The translations under genes and the position numbers were made by a program. Positions 48,859-61,912 of a DNA stretch of 64,000 nt are shown in pieces; the first letter of the stretch is position 1, and each line of letters opens with the position of its first letter. The DNA is from an uncultured Pelagibacteraceae bacterium (lineage in GTDB: Bacteria; Pseudomonadota; Alphaproteobacteria; Pelagibacterales; Pelagibacteraceae). The stretch lies in NCBI GenBank assembly GCA_902593405.1, contig CACJIB010000003.1:1-64000 (forward strand), in the 5' to 3' direction. The notes below the pieces were generated by a model that searched no databases, had not been told where the DNA came from, and saw only the letters and a program-made list of their open reading frames with translations.

Positions 48859-50127
48859 ATGACAACAAATAATAAAAATATTCTTTACTGTTCTTTCTGT
48901 GGCAAGAGCCAGCATGAAGTAAGAAAGTTGATTGCTGGTCCAACTGTTTTCATCTGTGATGAATGTGTTGAGCTATGTATGGACATAATTAAAGAAGAGA
49001 GCAAAGATACTTTTGTAAAACATCAAGATGGTCTTCCATCCCCGAAGGAAATTTGTTCAGTATTAGATGATTATGTAATTGGTCAAGCTCATGCAAAGAA
49101 AGTATTATCTGTTGCAGTACACAATCATTACAAAAGATTAAATTATGAAGGGAAAACAAGTAAAAATGTTGAGCTATCAAAATCTAATATACTTTTAGTG
49201 GGTCCTACAGGTTGTGGTAAAACATTGCTTGCTCAAACTCTTGCTAGAATTCTAGACGTTCCATTTACAATGGCTGATGCAACTACTCTAACAGAAGCAG
49301 GTTATGTTGGAGAGGATGTTGAAAATATTATTTTAAAACTGTTGCAAGCATCTGACTATAATGTTGAAAAAGCTCAAAGAGGAATAGTTTATATTGATGA
49401 GGTTGACAAAATAAGCAGAAAATCTGAAAACCCATCAATTACAAGAGATGTATCTGGTGAAGGTGTTCAGCAAGCGCTTCTTAAAATAATGGAAGGAACA
49501 GTTGCTAGTGTTCCGCCTCAAGGAGGAAGAAAACATCCTCAACAAGAATTTTTACAAGTAGACACAACAAATATTTTATTTATTTGTGGAGGAGCATTTG
49601 CAGGGCTTGATAAAATAATTTCTCAAAGAGATAAAGGTACATCAATTGGTTTTGGAGCAGATGTAAAAAATACTCAGGACAAGAAAACTGGTGAATGGAT
49701 GAAAGGATTAGAGCCAGAAGATTTATTAAAATTTGGATTAATCCCAGAATTTATTGGAAGACTTCCAATGATAGCAACACTTGAAGATTTAGACGAAAAA
49801 TCTTTAATAAAAATATTACAAGAACCAAAAAATTCTTTAACAAAACAATATCAAGAGTTGTTTAAATTGGATGGTGCCAAATTAACATTTAAAGAAAACG
49901 CTCTAAAAGAAATAGCTCAAAAAGCTATTAGTAAAAAAACTGGTGCTAGAGGCTTGAGATCTATCTTAGAAAATATTTTACTTAAGACAATGTACGATCT
50001 TCCGAGTCAAGATAATATTGAAGAGGTTATTGTTGATGCTGGTGCAGCAAAAGGACAGTCACAACCAATTTTAGTTCATGCTAAAGGTGACAATAAATCT
50101 AAGCCAAATAAGACTACAGCGGCTTAA
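48859..50127 (+). CDS. clpX: ATP-dependent Clp protease ATP-binding subunit
   Basis: N-terminal zinc finger '[27 protein letters not shown]', Walker A 'GPTGCGKT'. Confidence 0.98.
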   Translation: MTTNNKNILYCSFCGKSQHEVRKLIAGPTVFICDECVELCMDIIKEESKDTFVKHQDGLPSPKEICSVLDDYVIGQAHAKKVLSVAVHNHYKRLNYEGKTSKNVELSKSNILLVGPTGCGKTLLAQTLARILDVPFTMADATTLTEAGYVGEDVENIILKLLQASDYNVEKAQRGIVYIDEVDKISRKSENPSITRDVSGEGVQQALLKIMEGTVASVPPQGGRKHPQQEFLQVDTTNILFICGGAFAGLDKIISQRDKGTSIGFGADVKNTQDKKTGEWMKGLEPEDLLKFGLIPEFIGRLPMIATLEDLDEKSLIKILQEPKNSLTKQYQELFKLDGAKLTFKENALKEIAQKAISKKTGARGLRSILENILLKTMYDLPSQDNIEEVIVDAGAAKGQSQPILVHAKGDNKSKPNKTTAA

Positions 50128-50187
50128 TATCCTTAATAAGTAATAAATACCTATTGCATTATAAAATATAATATCCATATTGTTTGT

Positions 50188-52566
50188 ATGGACGTCAAAA
50201 TTTCACTGCCTTTGCTCCCCTTGAGAGATATCGTAGTCTTTCCAAGCATGGTAATTCCTTTATTTGTAGGAAGAGATAAATCTATTTCAGCACTTAATGA
50301 AGTGATGAAAAAAGATAAAAAAATTATTTTAGTAACTCAAAAAAATTCAGAGATTGACGATCCTAAGAAAACAGATGTATTTATGTATGGTTGTGAAGGA
50401 AGTATTTTACAATTATTAAAATTACCAGATGGCACAGTTAAAGTTTTGGTTGAAGGTATTAAAAGAGTAAAAATTTTAGATTTTAAGGATAATGAAAAGT
50501 TTATAACATGTGATTACACACACTATAACGATGTTTCACCTAAAGATGAGGATTTATTTCCTTTAGCATCTACGGCCTTAAGAAGATTAGAAAAATTAAC
50601 ATCTATAAATAAAAAAATTTCTAATGAAACTATAAACACTATAAAACAATTAAAGGACCCGTCACAAATTGCAGATAATATTGCATCACATATAACAGCT
50701 ACTATTTCTGAAAAACAACAAATATTTGAAACTGTTGATGTAAAGAAAAGGTTAAACGCCATTATTAAAATAATGGAAAATGAAACAAGTATTATTGGTG
50801 TTGAAAAAAGAATTAGAGGCAGAGTTAAAACCCAGATGGAAAAAACACAAAGAGAGTATTATTTAAATGAGCAACTAAAAGCTATTCAAAAAGAACTTGG
50901 TGAAATTGAAGATGGTAAAGATGAAACAACCAGTCTGAATAAAGCAATTACAAAAGCGAAGATGCCAAAAGAAGTAGAGAAGAAATGCTTACAAGAATTA
51001 AAGAAATTAAAAAATATGAGTCCTATGTCTGCTGAGGCAACAGTTGTGAGAAATTATTTAGATTGGATGACCGAACTTCCTTGGCATAAAAAAAGTGAAG
51101 TAGATATAGATTTAAAGAAAGCTCTAGATATTCTTGATAAAGACCATTTTGGATTAGAAAAAGTTAAAGAGAGAATAATAGAATTTTTAGCTGTTCAAAA
51201 AAGAATGGAAAAAATTAAAGGTCCAATTTTATGTTTAGTTGGACCTCCAGGTGTTGGAAAAACTTCATTAGGAAAATCGATTGCAAAAGCTACAAACAGG
51301 GAATTTGTTAGAATGTCGGTTGGTGGTATGAGAGATGAAGCAGAAATACGGGGTCACAGAAGAACTTATATTGGATCTTTGCCTGGAAAAATTATTCAGA
51401 TGATGAAAAAAGCTGGAACAAAAAATCCATTAATTTTATTAGATGAAATTGATAAAATTGGAAATGATTATAGGGGAGACCCGTCTTCAGCATTATTAGA
51501 AGCTCTAGATCCTGAACAGAACACAACATTTAATGATCATTATCTAGAAGTTGATTATGATTTATCCGATGTGATGTTTGTAACGACTGCTAATACCTTA
51601 AATATTTTACCTCCTTTATTAGATAGAATGGAAGTAATTAGATTAGCAGGTTACACTGAGGATGAAAAAATTAGTATCGCAAACAAATATTTGTTGCCAA
51701 AACAAATCAAAGATAACGGTGTTAAAGAAAAAGAAATGAAGCTGGACGATGACATTATTAAAGAAGTTATAAGAGGATACACAAAAGAGTCAGGTGTAAG
51801 AAATCTAGAAAGAGAAATTTCTAAACTTGCAAGAAAAGTTGTTAAAAAAATTGTAGCTGGTGAAGAAAAAGAAGTTGGAATTAATAATAAAAATTTATCT
51901 GATTTTTTAGGTGTTCCTAAGTTTAAGTTTGGAGAATTAGAGACTGAGAATAGAGTAGGTATAGTAACTGGACTTGCTTGGACTGAATATGGTGGAGAAA
52001 TTTTAAAAATAGAGACAGTTACAATGCCAGGAAAAGGAAGAATGCAAATTACTGGTAAATTAGGTGATGTTATGCAAGAGTCAGTAAAAGCCGCAAAATC
52101 TTTTGTAAGATCAAAATGTTTAGAGTATGGAATTATACCGCCTATTTTTGAAAAAAAAGATTTTCATATTCATGTTCCTGAGGGAGCAACACCAAAAGAT
52201 GGGCCATCAGCAGGAATTGGCATGGTAACTTCAATTGTTTCATCAATTACCAATATTCCTGTACGAAGAGACGTTGCTATGACTGGTGAAGTAACTCTAA
52301 CAGGTCAAGTATTGCCAATTGGTGGTTTGAAAGAAAAATTATTAGCCGCACATAGAGCTGGAATAAAAGAAGTTTTAATTCCTAAAGAGAACGAGAAAGA
52401 TCTGGTAGATATGCCTAAGAAAATTGTAGACGATATTAAGATCACTCCAGTTGAATATGCTGATCAGGTTGTAAAAATAGCTTTAACAAAAGAACTCAAA
52501 CCTACAGAGTGGGTTGAGGTTGATATTTCTAAAAAAGACGATAAATCTCAAGCTAGTATTCAATAA
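50188..52566 (+). CDS. lon: ATP-dependent protease Lon
   Basis: Walker A '[15 protein letters not shown]', proteolytic '[17 protein letters not shown]'. Confidence 0.98.
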   Translation: MDVKISLPLLPLRDIVVFPSMVIPLFVGRDKSISALNEVMKKDKKIILVTQKNSEIDDPKKTDVFMYGCEGSILQLLKLPDGTVKVLVEGIKRVKILDFKDNEKFITCDYTHYNDVSPKDEDLFPLASTALRRLEKLTSINKKISNETINTIKQLKDPSQIADNIASHITATISEKQQIFETVDVKKRLNAIIKIMENETSIIGVEKRIRGRVKTQMEKTQREYYLNEQLKAIQKELGEIEDGKDETTSLNKAITKAKMPKEVEKKCLQELKKLKNMSPMSAEATVVRNYLDWMTELPWHKKSEVDIDLKKALDILDKDHFGLEKVKERIIEFLAVQKRMEKIKGPILCLVGPPGVGKTSLGKSIAKATNREFVRMSVGGMRDEAEIRGHRRTYIGSLPGKIIQMMKKAGTKNPLILLDEIDKIGNDYRGDPSSALLEALDPEQNTTFNDHYLEVDYDLSDVMFVTTANTLNILPPLLDRMEVIRLAGYTEDEKISIANKYLLPKQIKDNGVKEKEMKLDDDIIKEVIRGYTKESGVRNLEREISKLARKVVKKIVAGEEKEVGINNKNLSDFLGVPKFKFGELETENRVGIVTGLAWTEYGGEILKIETVTMPGKGRMQITGKLGDVMQESVKAAKSFVRSKCLEYGIIPPIFEKKDFHIHVPEGATPKDGPSAGIGMVTSIVSSITNIPVRRDVAMTGEVTLTGQVLPIGGLKEKLLAAHRAGIKEVLIPKENEKDLVDMPKKIVDDIKITPVEYADQVVKIALTKELKPTEWVEVDISKKDDKSQASIQ

Positions 52567-52615
52567 TAATTAATTTACATTATTTAAGTGTTGATGTAAT
52601 AAGTAGCCTTGTTTT

Positions 52616-52691
52616 GGGCGGTTAGCTCAGTTGGTAGAGCATCTCGTTTACACCGAGGGGGTCAAAGGTTCGAGTCCTTTACTGCCCACCA
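52616..52691 (+). tRNA. tRNA-Val (anticodon TAC)
   Basis: gggcggt...actgccc acceptor stem, loop TTTACAC, GGTTCGAGTCC, encoded CCA. Confidence 0.96.
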
Positions 52692-52703
52692 AAACAACAA
52701 AGT

Positions 52704-52780
52704 GGGGGTGTAGCTCAGTTGGTTAGAGCGATCGCCTGTCACGCGATAGGTCGAGGGTTCGAGTCCCTTCACTCCCGCCA
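52704..52780 (+). tRNA. tRNA-Asp (anticodon GTC)
   Basis: gggggtg...cactccc acceptor stem, loop CTGTCAC, GGTTCGAGTCC, encoded CCA. Confidence 0.96.
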
Positions 52781-52867
52781 CTTTTTCGCATTTTTTAATG
52801 TAAATATTAATAAAAATGTGACGTATCAGCCCTTCAACAACAGATAAAAACTGATATATAGATTTCC

Positions 52868-53236
52868 ATGTTATCTGATTTTTTAAAAGATTACCTACCA
52901 ATAATAATATTTTTAATATTAGCTCTCGGGTTGAGTTGCGCTTTTGTGGTTGTAAACTTTATTTTATCACCAAAAAAACCTGATCCTGAAAAACTTTCAG
53001 CTTATGAGTGTGGTTTTGAACCTTTCGAGGACTCAAGAATGGAATTCGATGTGAGATTTTATTTAGTAGCAATTCTATTTATTATTTTTGATTTAGAGAT
53101 AGCATTTTTATTTCCATGGGCAATATCTCTTGGAAATATTGGATTATTAGGTTTTTCATCAATGATGATTTTTTTGTTCATACTTACAATAGGTTTTATT
53201 TATGAATGGAAAAAAGGTGCTTTAGACTGGGAATAG
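52868..53236 (+). CDS. nuoA: NADH-quinone oxidoreductase subunit A
   Basis: '[44 protein letters not shown]'. Confidence 0.97.
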   Translation: MLSDFLKDYLPIIIFLILALGLSCAFVVVNFILSPKKPDPEKLSAYECGFEPFEDSRMEFDVRFYLVAILFIIFDLEIAFLFPWAISLGNIGLLGFSSMMIFLFILTIGFIYEWKKGALDWE

Positions 53237-53251
53237 AAATTATAAACCACA

Positions 53252-53767
53252 ATGAATAATAAAATAGATCAAGTTCCGGAGGAATTTAAACAACTTGCAG
53301 AAGATTTTAGCAAGAATGGTTTTATTACTACATCACTTGATAATTTAATTAACTGGTCAAGATCAGGATCACTTCATTGGATGACTTTTGGATTAGCTTG
53401 TTGTGCTGTTGAAATGATGCAAACAGCTATGCCAAGATATGATTTAGAAAGATTTGGAGCAGCCCCACGAGGTTCTCCAAGGCAATCAGATGTTATGATA
53501 GTTGCAGGAACTCTAACAAATAAAATGGCGCCAGCTTTAAGAAAAGTTTATGATCAGATGCCTGAACCAAGATATGTAATTTCAATGGGTAGCTGTGCAA
53601 ATGGAGGTGGATATTACCATTATTCATATTCAGTTGTAAGGGGATGTGATCGTATTGTTCCTGTAGATGTTTACGTACCAGGATGTCCACCTTCAGCAGA
53701 GGCTTTGTTATATGGGGTTCTTCAATTACAAAAAAAGATTAGAAATAAAGGATCTTTTATTAGATAA
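53252..53767 (+). CDS. nuoB: NADH-quinone oxidoreductase subunit B
   Basis: '[13 protein letters not shown]', '[37 protein letters not shown]'. Confidence 0.98.
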   Translation: MNNKIDQVPEEFKQLAEDFSKNGFITTSLDNLINWSRSGSLHWMTFGLACCAVEMMQTAMPRYDLERFGAAPRGSPRQSDVMIVAGTLTNKMAPALRKVYDQMPEPRYVISMGSCANGGGYYHYSYSVVRGCDRIVPVDVYVPGCPPSAEALLYGVLQLQKKIRNKGSFIR

Positions 53768-53769
53768 TT

Positions 53770-54375
53770 ATGAAAAATTTAGAGGATTTAGAAAAAAAAA
53801 TTAATTCCGAGTTAAATACTAAAATTAACAATACTGAAATAAAGCATAACCAAATTTATATTGAAACAGATAAAGAAGACATTATTGATGTCGTTATTTT
53901 TTTAAAAACAAATCAAGATACTAAATTTAGACAACTAATTGACATAACAGTTGTTGATTACCCAGAGCAAAATCAAAGGTTTGAAATAGTATACTTGTTT
54001 TTAAGTCATGAATTTAATCAAAGATTGATTGTAAAATATTCAATTGCCGAAAATGAAGTTATTCCATCGTTAACTAGCATTTTTCCATCGGCAAACTGGA
54101 TGGAGAGAGAGGTGTTTGATATGTACGGTGTATCTTTAAAGGATCACCCAGATTTAAGAAGAATACTAACTGATTATGGATTTGAAGGGCACCCACTAAG
54201 AAAAGATTTTCCATTAACTGGTCACTCAGAGGTCAGATATAGCGAAGATCAGAAAAAGGTAATTAGTGAACCAGTAAAGCTTGAACAAAATTATAGAAAT
54301 TTTGATTATGAAAGTCCTTGGGAAGGAACAAGATATATTAAAGAAGAAATTGAGAATAATGACAAAAAAAATTAA
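53770..54375 (+). CDS. nuoC: NADH-quinone oxidoreductase subunit C
   Basis: '[44 protein letters not shown]'. Confidence 0.97.
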   Translation: MKNLEDLEKKINSELNTKINNTEIKHNQIYIETDKEDIIDVVIFLKTNQDTKFRQLIDITVVDYPEQNQRFEIVYLFLSHEFNQRLIVKYSIAENEVIPSLTSIFPSANWMEREVFDMYGVSLKDHPDLRRILTDYGFEGHPLRKDFPLTGHSEVRYSEDQKKVISEPVKLEQNYRNFDYESPWEGTRYIKEEIENNDKKN

Positions 54376-55534
54376 AAATCTAAATTTAAATTTTGGTCCT
54401 CAGCATCCTGCAGCCCATGGTGTTCTTAGATTAATTTTAGAGCTTGATGGAGAGATCGTTGAGAAGGCAGATCCACATATTGGTTTACTTCATAGAGGAA
54501 CAGAAAAACTTATAGAAAACAAAACTTACATGCAGGCAGTTCCTTATTTTGATCGTTTAGATTATGTTGCTCCAATGAATCAAGAACATGCTTTCGCATT
54601 AGCTGTCGAAAAAATACTTAAAATAGATGTACCAATTAGAGCGCAATACATAAGAGTGATATTTTGTGAAATTGGGAGAATCTTAAGTCATATTTTAAAT
54701 GTTACAACTCAAGCTTTAGATGTTGGTGCTCTAACACCATCTCTTTGGGGTTTTGAGGAAAGAGAAACTCTAATGACATTTTATGAGAGAGCTTCAGGAT
54801 CAAGACTTCATGCAAATTATTTTAGAGCAGGAGGCGTTCATCAAGATCTGCCAAAAGGTTTAGAGGAAGATATATCAAAATTTTGCGAAACGTTTCCAAA
54901 AATAATTAATGATTTAGAAAGTTTATTAACTGATAATAGAATTTTTAAACAAAGAAATGTCGATATAGGCGTAGTCACAAAAGAAGATGCCTTAGATTAC
55001 TCTTTTTCAGGAGTTATGATTAGAGGCTCAGGTGTTCCATGGGACTTGAGAAAATCTCAGCCTTATGATTGCTATGAAAGTTTAGACTTTAAAATTCCAG
55101 TTGGAAAAAATGGAGATTGTTATGACAGATATTTATGCAGAATTGAAGAAATGAAAGAAAGCGTTTCAATTATTAAACAATGTCTTGCTAAAATGGAAAA
55201 AGGTCCAATTAAATCATTAGATGGCAAGATTAGCCCTCCACCTAAGGCAGATATCAAACAATCAATGGAAGCTTTAATACATCATTTTAAACTTTTCACA
55301 GAAGGATATAGAGTTCCAAAAGATGAAATTTATACAGCTGTTGAGGCACCAAAAGGAGAATTTGGTGTTTACTTAATATCTGATGGATCAAGTAAACCTT
55401 ATAAATGTAAAATAAGAGCACCAGGGTTTTCACATTTACAGTCAATGGATTATCTAATCAAAGGTCATATGTTAGCAGATGTTCCTGCGGTATTAGGTTC
55501 TTTAGATATTGTTTTCGGTGAGGTAGACAGATGA
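54359..55534 (+). CDS. nuoD: NADH-quinone oxidoreductase subunit D
   Basis: '[16 protein letters not shown]', C-terminal '[11 protein letters not shown]'; start set to internal ATG ([21 protein letters not shown]). Confidence 0.97.
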   Translation: MTKKIKNLNLNFGPQHPAAHGVLRLILELDGEIVEKADPHIGLLHRGTEKLIENKTYMQAVPYFDRLDYVAPMNQEHAFALAVEKILKIDVPIRAQYIRVIFCEIGRILSHILNVTTQALDVGALTPSLWGFEERETLMTFYERASGSRLHANYFRAGGVHQDLPKGLEEDISKFCETFPKIINDLESLLTDNRIFKQRNVDIGVVTKEDALDYSFSGVMIRGSGVPWDLRKSQPYDCYESLDFKIPVGKNGDCYDRYLCRIEEMKESVSIIKQCLAKMEKGPIKSLDGKISPPPKADIKQSMEALIHHFKLFTEGYRVPKDEIYTAVEAPKGEFGVYLISDGSSKPYKCKIRAPGFSHLQSMDYLIKGHMLADVPAVLGSLDIVFGEVDR

Positions 55535-56139
55535 GTTTAAGAAGACCTTCTAAAGATCAACCAGAAAATTTTGAATTTAATGCTTCATCATTAGAAGCAG
55601 CAAATGTTATTGTTGCAAAATATCCTGAAGGTAAACAGCAAAGTGCTGTAATGGCTTTGCTATATATAGCTCAAAAACAAAATAATAATTGGATACCATT
55701 AGCTGCAATGAAGTACATCGCTAAGTTTTTAGATATGCCTTATATTAAAGTTTATGAGGTAGCTACTTTTTATACAATGTATAATTTGGCACCTGTAGGC
55801 AAATACTTTGTTCAAGTATGCACAACAACACCCTGCATGATAAGAGGTGCAAATCAATTAGTTGAGGCATGTAAGGAAAAAATTTCAGAAAATGAGTGTG
55901 AATTATCTAATGATAAAAGCTGTTCTTGGATGGAAGTTGAATGTTTAGGAGCATGTGTCAATGCACCAATGATGCAAATCAATGATGATTATTATGAAGA
56001 TTTAGACAAACAAAAAACTTTAGATATTTTAGATAAAATTTTAAATGGAGAAACTCCAAAACCTGGTTCGTATAGAGGAAGAGTAAATAATGAACCAGAA
56101 AATAATAGGAAAACTTTAATGGATTTAAAAAATGCTTAA
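55531..56139 (+). CDS. nuoE: NADH-quinone oxidoreductase subunit E
   Basis: '[34 protein letters not shown]', '[16 protein letters not shown]'. Confidence 0.97.
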   Translation: MSLRRPSKDQPENFEFNASSLEAANVIVAKYPEGKQQSAVMALLYIAQKQNNNWIPLAAMKYIAKFLDMPYIKVYEVATFYTMYNLAPVGKYFVQVCTTTPCMIRGANQLVEACKEKISENECELSNDKSCSWMEVECLGACVNAPMMQINDDYYEDLDKQKTLDILDKILNGETPKPGSYRGRVNNEPENNRKTLMDLKNA

Positions 56140-57463
56140 AGATCAAGATAGAATTTTTCAAAATTTATATAATGACAAAGGCTCAGATGTATCTTCATCA
56201 CAAGAGAGAGGTGATTGGGTAAATACAAAAGAAATTACTGACAAAGGAAGAGAATGGATAATTAATGAAATTAAAGAGTCTCAACTAAGAGGTCGAGGTG
56301 GTGCAGGATTTCCTACTGGTTTAAAATGGTCATTTGCGCCAAAAGAAGTTGGATCTAGACCACATTACCTAGTTATTAATGGTGATGAGTCTGAACCAGG
56401 AACTTGTAAAGACAGAGATATTTTAAGATTTGAACCTCACAAATTAATAGAGGGTTGTTTAATAGCATCTTATGCAGTGCAAGCACATGTCTGTTATATT
56501 TACATAAGAGGAGAATATTTTGTTGATGGTCAAAAACTTCAAGCAGCAATAGATGAAGCTTATGAAAAAAAATTGTTAGGTAAAAATGCAGCTGGTACAG
56601 GATGGGATTTAGATATTTATATTCATTACGGAGCTGGTGCATATATTTGTGGTGAAGAGACTGCACTTCTTGAAAGTTTAGAAGGCAAAAAAGGACAACC
56701 TAGATTAAAACCACCTTTCCCAGCTTTGATAGGCCTATATGGATGTCCTACAATAATTAATAATGTTGAAACAATTGCAGTGGTTCCTACTATTTTAAGA
56801 AGAGGAGCCAAATGGTTTTCTTCTTTAGGAAGAGAAAAAAATACTGGAACCAAAATTTTTTGTATTTCTGGAAATGTAAACAATCCTTGTAATGTTGAAG
56901 AAGAAATGAGCATTCCTTTAAAAGAATTGATAGAAGTTCATGCTGGTGGTGTAATTGGTGGATGGGAAAATTTACAGGCTGTAATACCTGGCGGTTCTTC
57001 AATGCCATTAATACCTAAAGAAAGATGTGAAACTTTAAAAATGGACTTTGATGCTTGTGTTGAGGAAAAAAGCGGACTTGGTACAGCAGGTATTGTGGTT
57101 ATTAACAAAGATCAGGACATAATTAAATGTATGGCAAGGATTGCAAGATTTTACAAACATGAGAGTTGTGGTCAATGTACACCTTGTAGAGAAGGTTCTG
57201 GTTGGATGTGGAGAATGCTTGAGAGAATGGCAAAAGGAGACGCAACTAAAGATGAAGTAGATATGTTAGGTGATGTTACAAATCAAATTGCAGGACATAC
57301 TATTTGTGCTTTTGGAGAAGGCTCATCATGGCCAGTTCAAGGATTGCTTAGACACTTTAAAAAAGAAATTGAGAAAAGAAACAATTTGGATCCTATTGTT
57401 CAAAAGAAAAACAATATTCCATATTTAGTAGATCAACATTTGTTGGATAAAAAAAATGCTTAA
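56132..57463 (+). CDS. nuoF: NADH-quinone oxidoreductase subunit F
   Basis: '[15 protein letters not shown]', '[16 protein letters not shown]', '[12 protein letters not shown]'. Confidence 0.98.
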   Translation: MLKDQDRIFQNLYNDKGSDVSSSQERGDWVNTKEITDKGREWIINEIKESQLRGRGGAGFPTGLKWSFAPKEVGSRPHYLVINGDESEPGTCKDRDILRFEPHKLIEGCLIASYAVQAHVCYIYIRGEYFVDGQKLQAAIDEAYEKKLLGKNAAGTGWDLDIYIHYGAGAYICGEETALLESLEGKKGQPRLKPPFPALIGLYGCPTIINNVETIAVVPTILRRGAKWFSSLGREKNTGTKIFCISGNVNNPCNVEEEMSIPLKELIEVHAGGVIGGWENLQAVIPGGSSMPLIPKERCETLKMDFDACVEEKSGLGTAGIVVINKDQDIIKCMARIARFYKHESCGQCTPCREGSGWMWRMLERMAKGDATKDEVDMLGDVTNQIAGHTICAFGEGSSWPVQGLLRHFKKEIEKRNNLDPIVQKKNNIPYLVDQHLLDKKNA

Positions 57464-59483
57464 ATTAAAAGTAAATGAAATCGAAGTTGAAGTTGAAGAG
57501 GGTTTAACTGTTCTTCAAGCTTGTGAAAAAGCTGGAGTTGAAATACCAAGATTTTGTTACCATGAAAAATTATCTATAGCAGGTAACTGCAGAATGTGTT
57601 TAGTTGAAATGGAAAAATCTCCTAAACCAATTGCCTCATGTGCTATGCCAGCTGCAGAAGGTATGAATATTAAAACAAATACTGCTTTAGTAGAAAAAGC
57701 TCGTAAGGGAGTTATGGAATTTTTATTAGCTAACCATCCCTTAGATTGTCCAGTGTGTGATCAAGGTGGGGAATGTGATCTTCAAGATCAATCAATGTAC
57801 TACGGAGTAGACAAATCAAGATTTAAAGAAAACAAAAGATCTGTTCCTGAAAAAAATATGGGACCATTGATTAAAACTCAAATGACAAGATGTATTCACT
57901 GTACGAGATGTGTAAGATTTGCAACTGAAGTTGCGGGAGTTCCAGAGCTTGGTGCTATTGGAAGAGGTGAAGATATGCAAATTACAACTTATCTAGAGCA
58001 ATCAATGCAATCTGAATTGTCTGCTAACGTTGTAGATTTATGCCCAGTAGGAGCTCTAACGTCAAAACCTTATGTATTTGAAGCTAGACCATGGGAATTA
58101 AAAAAAACAGAAACAATTGATGTAATGGATGCAATTGGATCAAATGTAAGAGTAGATACATATGATTGGGAAGTCAAAAGAGTACTTCCAATTATAAATG
58201 AAGACATTAATGAGGAATGGATCTCCGACAAAACAAGATATGCTTGCGATGGTCTTCTACATCAAAGATTAGACACTCCATTTATTAAATATAACGGCAA
58301 GTTTGAAAAGGCCTCATGGGATGAAGTGTACAAAATAATTAAATCTAAATTTGAAAACACACCAAAAGAAAAAATAACTGGTTTTGTTGGCGATTTAACC
58401 AATATGGAGACTAGTTATATTTTTAAAGAATTTTTTGATCGAACAATTGATACTAAAAATTACGAGTCAAGATCTGATAACAGATTTATAAATACTTCAA
58501 AAAGAGAAAACTATTTATTTAATTCTTCTATAAATGGGATTGAGGAAGCAGATTTAATCTTTATAGCAGGTGCTAACCCAAGATATGAGGCAACTGTTTT
58601 AAATGCTAGAATTAGAAAAGCTTATTTAAACAACAATACAAAAATAATTTCACTTAATGATGTTGGCGACTTAACTTATCCTTATCAAAGTCTAGATGGT
58701 CAAACTCAAACTTTAAATAATATTCTTGAAGGCAATCATGATATATCCAATGAAATTGTTAATTCAAAAAAACCACTTATTATTCTTGGTGAGTCTCTAC
58801 TTAGATTAAAGTCTTCAGAATTTTTGTTTAACAAAACAAAAGAATTTTTATTAAAAAATAATAAAATTTCAGATGAATGGAACTCTTTCAATATTTTGTC
58901 AACCGATGCTGCAACAGTAGGAAATATTGATCTTGGAATAATTAATAATGAAAATAATTTAATAAGTGATTTAAAAGAACATAAATTTGATATTGTTTAT
59001 CTTGTAGGTCAAGACAATTTAGAATTTGATAAAAAAGATGAATTCATAATTTATCAAGGTAGTCATGGTGACAAAGGTGCTGAATCTGCTGATATTATTT
59101 TACCAGGTGCTGCTTACACTGAACAAGACGGATACTTTACTAATTTAGAAGGAAAAATTCAAAAAGCCTTCAAAGCATCTTACCCACCCGGTGAAGCAAA
59201 AGAAGATTGGCAAATAATTAATGAACTAGCTGAATTTATGAATAATAGAAAATTATTTAATGACAGAGATGAATTAGAAAGCAGCATGTTTAATTATTTA
59301 AATTTACAAAAAGAAAAACAAGTGGATGACCAAAATAATTCTTCTAAAGAATTTGAAACTGAAAATTTAATAATTAAAGTAAAAGATTATTATTTTTCGA
59401 ATGTTATTGCTAGATCATCAAAAACAATGGTTGAATGTAATAACTCTAAATTAAATTTAAAATTAACAGGTACAGAAGGTTAA
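57456..59483 (+). CDS. nuoG: NADH-quinone oxidoreductase subunit G
   Basis: N-terminal 2Fe-2S '[18 protein letters not shown]', '[19 protein letters not shown]'. Confidence 0.97.
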   Translation: MLKLKVNEIEVEVEEGLTVLQACEKAGVEIPRFCYHEKLSIAGNCRMCLVEMEKSPKPIASCAMPAAEGMNIKTNTALVEKARKGVMEFLLANHPLDCPVCDQGGECDLQDQSMYYGVDKSRFKENKRSVPEKNMGPLIKTQMTRCIHCTRCVRFATEVAGVPELGAIGRGEDMQITTYLEQSMQSELSANVVDLCPVGALTSKPYVFEARPWELKKTETIDVMDAIGSNVRVDTYDWEVKRVLPIINEDINEEWISDKTRYACDGLLHQRLDTPFIKYNGKFEKASWDEVYKIIKSKFENTPKEKITGFVGDLTNMETSYIFKEFFDRTIDTKNYESRSDNRFINTSKRENYLFNSSINGIEEADLIFIAGANPRYEATVLNARIRKAYLNNNTKIISLNDVGDLTYPYQSLDGQTQTLNNILEGNHDISNEIVNSKKPLIILGESLLRLKSSEFLFNKTKEFLLKNNKISDEWNSFNILSTDAATVGNIDLGIINNENNLISDLKEHKFDIVYLVGQDNLEFDKKDEFIIYQGSHGDKGAESADIILPGAAYTEQDGYFTNLEGKIQKAFKASYPPGEAKEDWQIINELAEFMNNRKLFNDRDELESSMFNYLNLQKEKQVDDQNNSSKEFETENLIIKVKDYYFSNVIARSSKTMVECNNSKLNLKLTGTEG

Positions 59484-59484
59484 T

Positions 59485-60483
59485 ATGGAATACTTGAGCA
59501 TAGTTTTTCAAGAAGTTTATAAGATTTTGTTCTTACTAGTTCCTGTTCTTGTTTCTGTAGCAATGATAGTTTGGCTTGATAGAAGGGTTTGGGCTTTTGT
59601 TCAAAAAAGACAAGGACCTAATGTTGTTGGTCCGTTTGGTTTATTACAATCTTTAGCTGATGCTTTAAAATATATATTTAAAGAAATTATTATTCCATCT
59701 AGTTCAAATAAAGTGATTTTCATACTAGCTCCTATAGTCACAATGACTTTAGCTTTGATCGCATGGGCTGTAATACCATTTAGCGCAACTCAGGTTTTGG
59801 CAGATATCAATGTTGGAATTCTTTACTTATTTGCTGTTTCTTCATTAGGTGTTTACGGAATAATAATGGGTGGTTGGGCATCTAATTCTAAATATCCTTT
59901 TCTAGGAGCAATTCGTTCAGCTGCTCAAATGGTATCTTATGAGGTTTCAATTGGGGTAATAATTATCAATGTTTTACTTTGTGTTGGTTCACTGAATTTA
60001 AACGACATCGTTATTGCTCAACAAAATATGTGGTTTGTAATTCCATTATTTCCAATGTTTGTAATATTTTTTATTTCCGCTTTAGCTGAAACTAACAGAC
60101 CTCCGTTTGATTTACCTGAAGCAGAAGCAGAGTTGGTTGCTGGTTATCAAACAGAATATTCAGGAATGATGTATGCAATGTTTTGGTTGGGTGAGTATGC
60201 AAACATTTTATTGATGTGTGCGATGGGTGCAATATTATTTTTAGGCGGCTGGATGTCCCCAATTGATGTTTATCCATTTACGTTAGTGCCAGGTGCATTC
60301 TGGTTAATATTAAAAATTCTTATTTTATTCATTCTTTTTGCTTTAGTTAAAGCGATAGTACCTAGATATAGATATGACCAATTAATGAGACTTGGTTGGA
60401 AAATTTTTCTTCCCTTTTCTTTAATTTGGGTGGTATTAACAGCTAGCTATTTGTTTTATTTTAACCTTTTACCTGTGAATTAA
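59485..60483 (+). CDS. nuoH: NADH-quinone oxidoreductase subunit H
   Basis: '[30 protein letters not shown]', '[28 protein letters not shown]'. Confidence 0.98.
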   Translation: MEYLSIVFQEVYKILFLLVPVLVSVAMIVWLDRRVWAFVQKRQGPNVVGPFGLLQSLADALKYIFKEIIIPSSSNKVIFILAPIVTMTLALIAWAVIPFSATQVLADINVGILYLFAVSSLGVYGIIMGGWASNSKYPFLGAIRSAAQMVSYEVSIGVIIINVLLCVGSLNLNDIVIAQQNMWFVIPLFPMFVIFFISALAETNRPPFDLPEAEAELVAGYQTEYSGMMYAMFWLGEYANILLMCAMGAILFLGGWMSPIDVYPFTLVPGAFWLILKILILFILFALVKAIVPRYRYDQLMRLGWKIFLPFSLIWVVLTASYLFYFNLLPVN

Positions 60484-60485
60484 TA

Positions 60486-60971
60486 ATGACGATATCAAGA
60501 TTTTTTAAAACTATATTGATGACAGACTTCATTGGTGGTTTATTAATTGCTATAAAAGAATTATTTAAATCAAAAAAAACAATTAATTACCCATTTGAAA
60601 AAGGTAAAATTAGTCCCCGTTTTAGAGGTGAGCATGCTTTGAGAAGGTATCCAAATGGAGAAGAAAGATGTATTGCTTGTAAATTATGTGAAGCAGTTTG
60701 CCCAGCACAGGCAATAACAATCGAGTCAGCTGAAAGAGAAGACGGAAGTAGAAAAACAACACGTTACGATATTGATATGATGAAGTGTATTTACTGCGGT
60801 TTATGTGAAGAATCTTGCCCAGTAGATGCAATAGTACAAGGTCCAAATTTTGAGTTTTCAACGGAAACAAGAGAAGAACTTTATTACACAAAAGAAAAAT
60901 TATTAGATAATGGTGATAGATGGGAGAATGTTTTGGAAGCTAATATTAAAGCTGACAATATCCATAGATAA
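60486..60971 (+). CDS. nuoI: NADH-quinone oxidoreductase subunit I
   Basis: Two 4Fe-4S motifs '[16 protein letters not shown]' and '[16 protein letters not shown]'. Confidence 0.98.
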   Translation: MTISRFFKTILMTDFIGGLLIAIKELFKSKKTINYPFEKGKISPRFRGEHALRRYPNGEERCIACKLCEAVCPAQAITIESAEREDGSRKTTRYDIDMMKCIYCGLCEESCPVDAIVQGPNFEFSTETREELYYTKEKLLDNGDRWENVLEANIKADNIHR

Positions 60972-60973
60972 AA

Positions 60974-61606
60974 ATGATTGCACACGCTATTTTTTTTTAT
61001 ACATTTTCTATAATTGCTGTCGTTTCAGCTATAATGGTAACAGCTTCTAAAAATACCGTTCACTCGGTATTTTTCTTAATTCTTGATTTCATAAGTATCT
61101 CTTGTCTTTTCATAATGATTGGTGCTGAATTTTTAGGAATGATAATGCTAATTGTTTATGTTGGTGCTGTAGCAGTTTTATTTTTGTTTGTTGTTATGAT
61201 GTTAAACGTAGCTCAACAAAAAAATCAATGGTTTGCAGGTCAATCAACCTCTAAACACATTCCAGTTGGTTTAATTATAAGCACATTAATTTTCTTTGAA
61301 ATTATAATTGTGATAGGTGGCTGGAAATATAAACCTGAAATTTTTGATATTAACAATTCACTTGCTAATACAAGTGTAAGCAACACTCATTCATTGGGCC
61401 AAATTTTATACACTGATTATATTCATGTTTTTCAAATAAGTGGAATGATTCTACTCGTAGCTATGATTGGAGCCATAGTATTAACTTTTAGACAAAGATC
61501 TGGAGTCAAAAGACAAAGTTATATCAAACAAATATCTAGAGAAAGAGCAGAAGGTGTTGAGGTGTTAGAAGTTCAGAGTAACAAGGGAGTTAAAATAGAT
61601 GATTGA
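60974..61606 (+). CDS. nuoJ: NADH-quinone oxidoreductase subunit J
   Basis: '[30 protein letters not shown]'. Confidence 0.96.
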   Translation: MIAHAIFFYTFSIIAVVSAIMVTASKNTVHSVFFLILDFISISCLFIMIGAEFLGMIMLIVYVGAVAVLFLFVVMMLNVAQQKNQWFAGQSTSKHIPVGLIISTLIFFEIIIVIGGWKYKPEIFDINNSLANTSVSNTHSLGQILYTDYIHVFQISGMILLVAMIGAIVLTFRQRSGVKRQSYIKQISRERAEGVEVLEVQSNKGVKIDD

Positions 61607-61910
61607 TATAGGTTTAGGACATTATTTGACTTTAGGCGCTGTTATTTTCTCAATTGGAGTAATTGGTATTTTTCTTAATAGAAAGAACATCATTGTTATA
61701 TTAATGAGTATTGAACTGATATTACTTGCAGTAAATATCAACTTAGTTGCTTTTTCTATTTATTTGGGAGATTTGGCAGGACAAGTCTTTACTTTATTTA
61801 TTCTCACTGTTGCAGCAGCAGAAGCCGCCATAGGATTAGCAATCATTGTTGTATATTTCAGAAACTCAGGAACAATACGAGTTGAAGAAATAGATAAGTT
61901 AAAAGGATAA
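61599..61910 (+). CDS. nuoK: NADH-quinone oxidoreductase subunit K
   Basis: '[17 protein letters not shown]', '[17 protein letters not shown]'. Confidence 0.97.
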   Translation: MIDIGLGHYLTLGAVIFSIGVIGIFLNRKNIIVILMSIELILLAVNINLVAFSIYLGDLAGQVFTLFILTVAAAEAAIGLAIIVVYFRNSGTIRVEEIDKLKG

Positions 61911-61912
61911 AC

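Noticed and set aside
52662-52901. Minus-strand 79-aa ORF (GLEPSTYRVTGDRSNQLSYTPT...WWAVKDSNL)
   Set aside because: It is the antisense translation of tRNA-Val and tRNA-Asp, a well-known spurious ORF type.
56376-57008. Three minus-strand ORFs (56376..56666, 56626..56913, 56790..57008) inside nuoF
   Set aside because: Shadow ORFs opposite a conserved gene; His/Leu-rich translations typical of antisense frames.
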